Below are positions 41,680 through 42,993 of a stretch of DNA of 42,993 bases, one piece after another. The first letter of the stretch is position 1. The number at the start of each line of letters is the position of its first letter. The position numbers were made by a program, and so were the translations under genes. Location: NCBI GenBank assembly GCA_017508485.1, contig JAFVYV010000009.1:1-42993 (forward strand), read 5' to 3'. Below the pieces are notes generated by a model that searched no databases, was not told the origin of the DNA, and was given only the letters and a program-made list of their open reading frames with translations. The stretch comes from Clostridia bacterium. Its GTDB lineage: Bacteria; Bacillota; Clostridia; Christensenellales; Borkfalkiaceae.

Positions 41680-42993
41680 ATGAAAAGACTAGTTGTTTTA
41701 TTTAGTGTTCTTTTAGCAATTTCTACGGCATTATTTTCTTTAAGTTTAGTGTCTTTTTCTTCTACTGCTGTAGAACAAGAAAGAACAGCAACTACTAATT
41801 TTAGCGACCTTGAAATAGGCGTACTTCCATCAAGAGAAAAGCAAAGTCTTGCTGTAAGTTCAACAGACCTATTAGGTGGTTTTTTATCGGTTGAAAAGTT
41901 TTCTAGTTCAACCCTTACGGGTAGAGTTGTAGAAGTTAAACAAGATACGGGCGAAAGCAAATATCTTTTAATAACAAATTCTGATTCTGCTACTGATGCT
42001 TATGTTCACGTTAACTTTTATTTAGGAGAAGGGTTAGAAACTGGTAAAGAATACACTCTTTCGGTTACTTATAAGTTGACTGACGGATACGTAAATACTA
42101 GGACTAGCAATATTCAAAACGGAGTTCTTGTAAGAAATGCTGGCGGGTTTGGGGACGTTCCACTGTTTGATACAAATGGTAATGTTAAAGGAACTACTAT
42201 TGATGGCTGGACTACTTATAGTACAACCGTAACTTCATCTTCACCTGTTGATAAAGTTATTTTATTGGTTTATTCTAATGCTGATGCAAATGGTAATGCT
42301 ACTGGTATAGCATTAAAATCTATTTCCATCACGCAATTAGTTGAGACTAACGATAATATTGAAACGGAAGTTGATACTGTGTTTAATTTAAGCGATTATA
42401 CTATCGTTTACGCTAAATATGAAGCAGAAGATTTGATGTTAAGCAATTCAAGTATTGCAAACCTTACCGACTGGGATTTTAATAGACTTATTGCAGAAGA
42501 ATTAAAGGCTAACATAAAAAACGCTTTTAACGTGGACCTACCTATCGTAAAAGATAGTAATAGTACGCCGGTTGATAAAGAAATTTTAATTGGTAATACG
42601 AATAGAAAGGACTACCAAGGTTATTTAGAACTATCTTTTGTTAGAGATGCTAAAATCGTTGATGGTGTTAACACTAACTATGCTTTCTCTGCAACCGACC
42701 CATTTAAGTATGCTTACGGCTTACAAGGTAACGATATTTATATGGTAGGTGGCTGTTATGCAACTACTTACGAAGCAACTAACCTATTCTTTAACTACTT
42801 AAAAGACAATTTAGTAGATGGTAAGGCAAATATTACTGCTGGATGGAAGGTAGAAGGAACTAAAGACTTAGAAGTTATTGGTTGTATAGGCGATAGCATT
42901 ACGCAAGGTTATAAGTCAACTTCTGCTGATACTGGTGGGACTACAACTTACTGCTACTTTGCATATCCATCTTACTTACAAAGATTAAACTGG
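41680..42993 (+). CDS. Second secreted SGNH hydrolase (partial, runs off the window)
   Basis: The ATG at 41680 follows AAGGAG, and the frame is open for 438 codons to the last base, so the 3' end is missing. A signal peptide is followed by the binding-like module, the GH67-N-like domain (IVYAKYEAEDLML, AEELKANIKNAFNVDLPIV, KEILIGNTNRKDYQGYL) and the start of the SGNH domain with GDSITQG (Ser406). It is a tandem paralogue of the upstream gene; from the middle domain on, long stretches are near-identical at DNA level. The N-terminal module is more diverged. Asn, Asp and His of the active site should lie beyond the edge. Confidence 0.85.
   Translation, partial: MKRLVVLFSVLLAISTALFSLSLVSFSSTAVEQERTATTNFSDLEIGVLPSREKQSLAVSSTDLLGGFLSVEKFSSSTLTGRVVEVKQDTGESKYLLITNSDSATDAYVHVNFYLGEGLETGKEYTLSVTYKLTDGYVNTRTSNIQNGVLVRNAGGFGDVPLFDTNGNVKGTTIDGWTTYSTTVTSSSPVDKVILLVYSNADANGNATGIALKSISITQLVETNDNIETEVDTVFNLSDYTIVYAKYEAEDLMLSNSSIANLTDWDFNRLIAEELKANIKNAFNVDLPIVKDSNSTPVDKEILIGNTNRKDYQGYLELSFVRDAKIVDGVNTNYAFSATDPFKYAYGLQGNDIYMVGGCYATTYEATNLFFNYLKDNLVDGKANITAGWKVEGTKDLEVIGCIGDSITQGYKSTSADTGGTTTYCYFAYPSYLQRLNW

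Noticed and set aside
1..42993. Depletion of other 4-bp palindromes (GGCC, CATG, GTAC)
   Set aside because: I met several examples of each while reading, so the effect seems specific to GATC.
1..42993. tRNA, rRNA, CRISPR array, insertion sequence or prophage genes
   Set aside because: I saw no cloverleaf, spaced repeats, transposase, integrase or phage structural gene; the HTH regulator alone does not make a prophage.

Overview
The window is AT-rich, roughly one third G+C by eye, and almost entirely coded on the plus strand. Shine-Dalgarno starts, lipoprotein signals and the order prs-pth-mfd-PrsA-like foldase point to a Gram-positive Firmicute, most likely an uncultured Clostridia lineage. 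Genus cannot be read from the sequence.

Layout. (1) 1-1120: a small cassette with a minus-strand tandem-HTH regulator and a divergent 51-residue protein, bounded by two 42-bp direct repeats that each carry a terminator. (2) 1176-4450: an ECF sigma factor, a membrane anti-sigma factor with an RsgI-type extracellular domain, and a lipoprotein that repeats that extracellular domain. The sigma gene and the lipoprotein gene share a near-identical, identically spaced promoter element that is not the housekeeping type. (3) 4491-19870: housekeeping genes: alr, a frameshifted membrane protein, rsmD, coaD, rarA, a CPBP protease, rlmH, an M14 peptidase, tadA, prs, pth, mfd, a PrsA-like foldase, a DnaQ-like exonuclease and an AEC transporter. 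(4) 19920-34440: a thirteen-gene surface polysaccharide operon behind a consensus promoter. It begins with a phosphoglycosyl transferase fused to an HpcH/HpaI aldolase, followed by a 2-hydroxyacid dehydrogenase, five glycosyltransferases, an EpsG/Wzy-like polymerase, two acyltransferases (one split at a T9 run), a LicD protein, a flippase and an NTP_transf_5 protein. (5) 34449-36715: acyl-ACP thioesterase, GNAT acetyltransferase and a cysteine synthase homologue. (6) 36741-42993: secreted proteins: a DUF4185 protein, a carbohydrate-binding-like protein and two tandem SGNH-hydrolase paralogues, the last cut by the window end. Two of them end in the same Cys-containing C-terminal anchor.

How it fits together. 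The sigma/anti-sigma/lipoprotein set looks like an envelope-sensing switch. The large operon builds, decorates and exports a lipid-linked glycan, and the foldase supports secreted proteins. The secreted cluster at the right end may bind, deacylate or cleave a glycan, either the cell's own or a foreign one. The most unusual signals are the two-promoter ECF regulon with a duplicated sensor domain, the transferase-aldolase fusion, the T9 acyltransferase, the shared GGCGS anchor, and a near absence of GATC: I found four sites in 43 kb, all within 2.2 kb of the secreted gene cluster.
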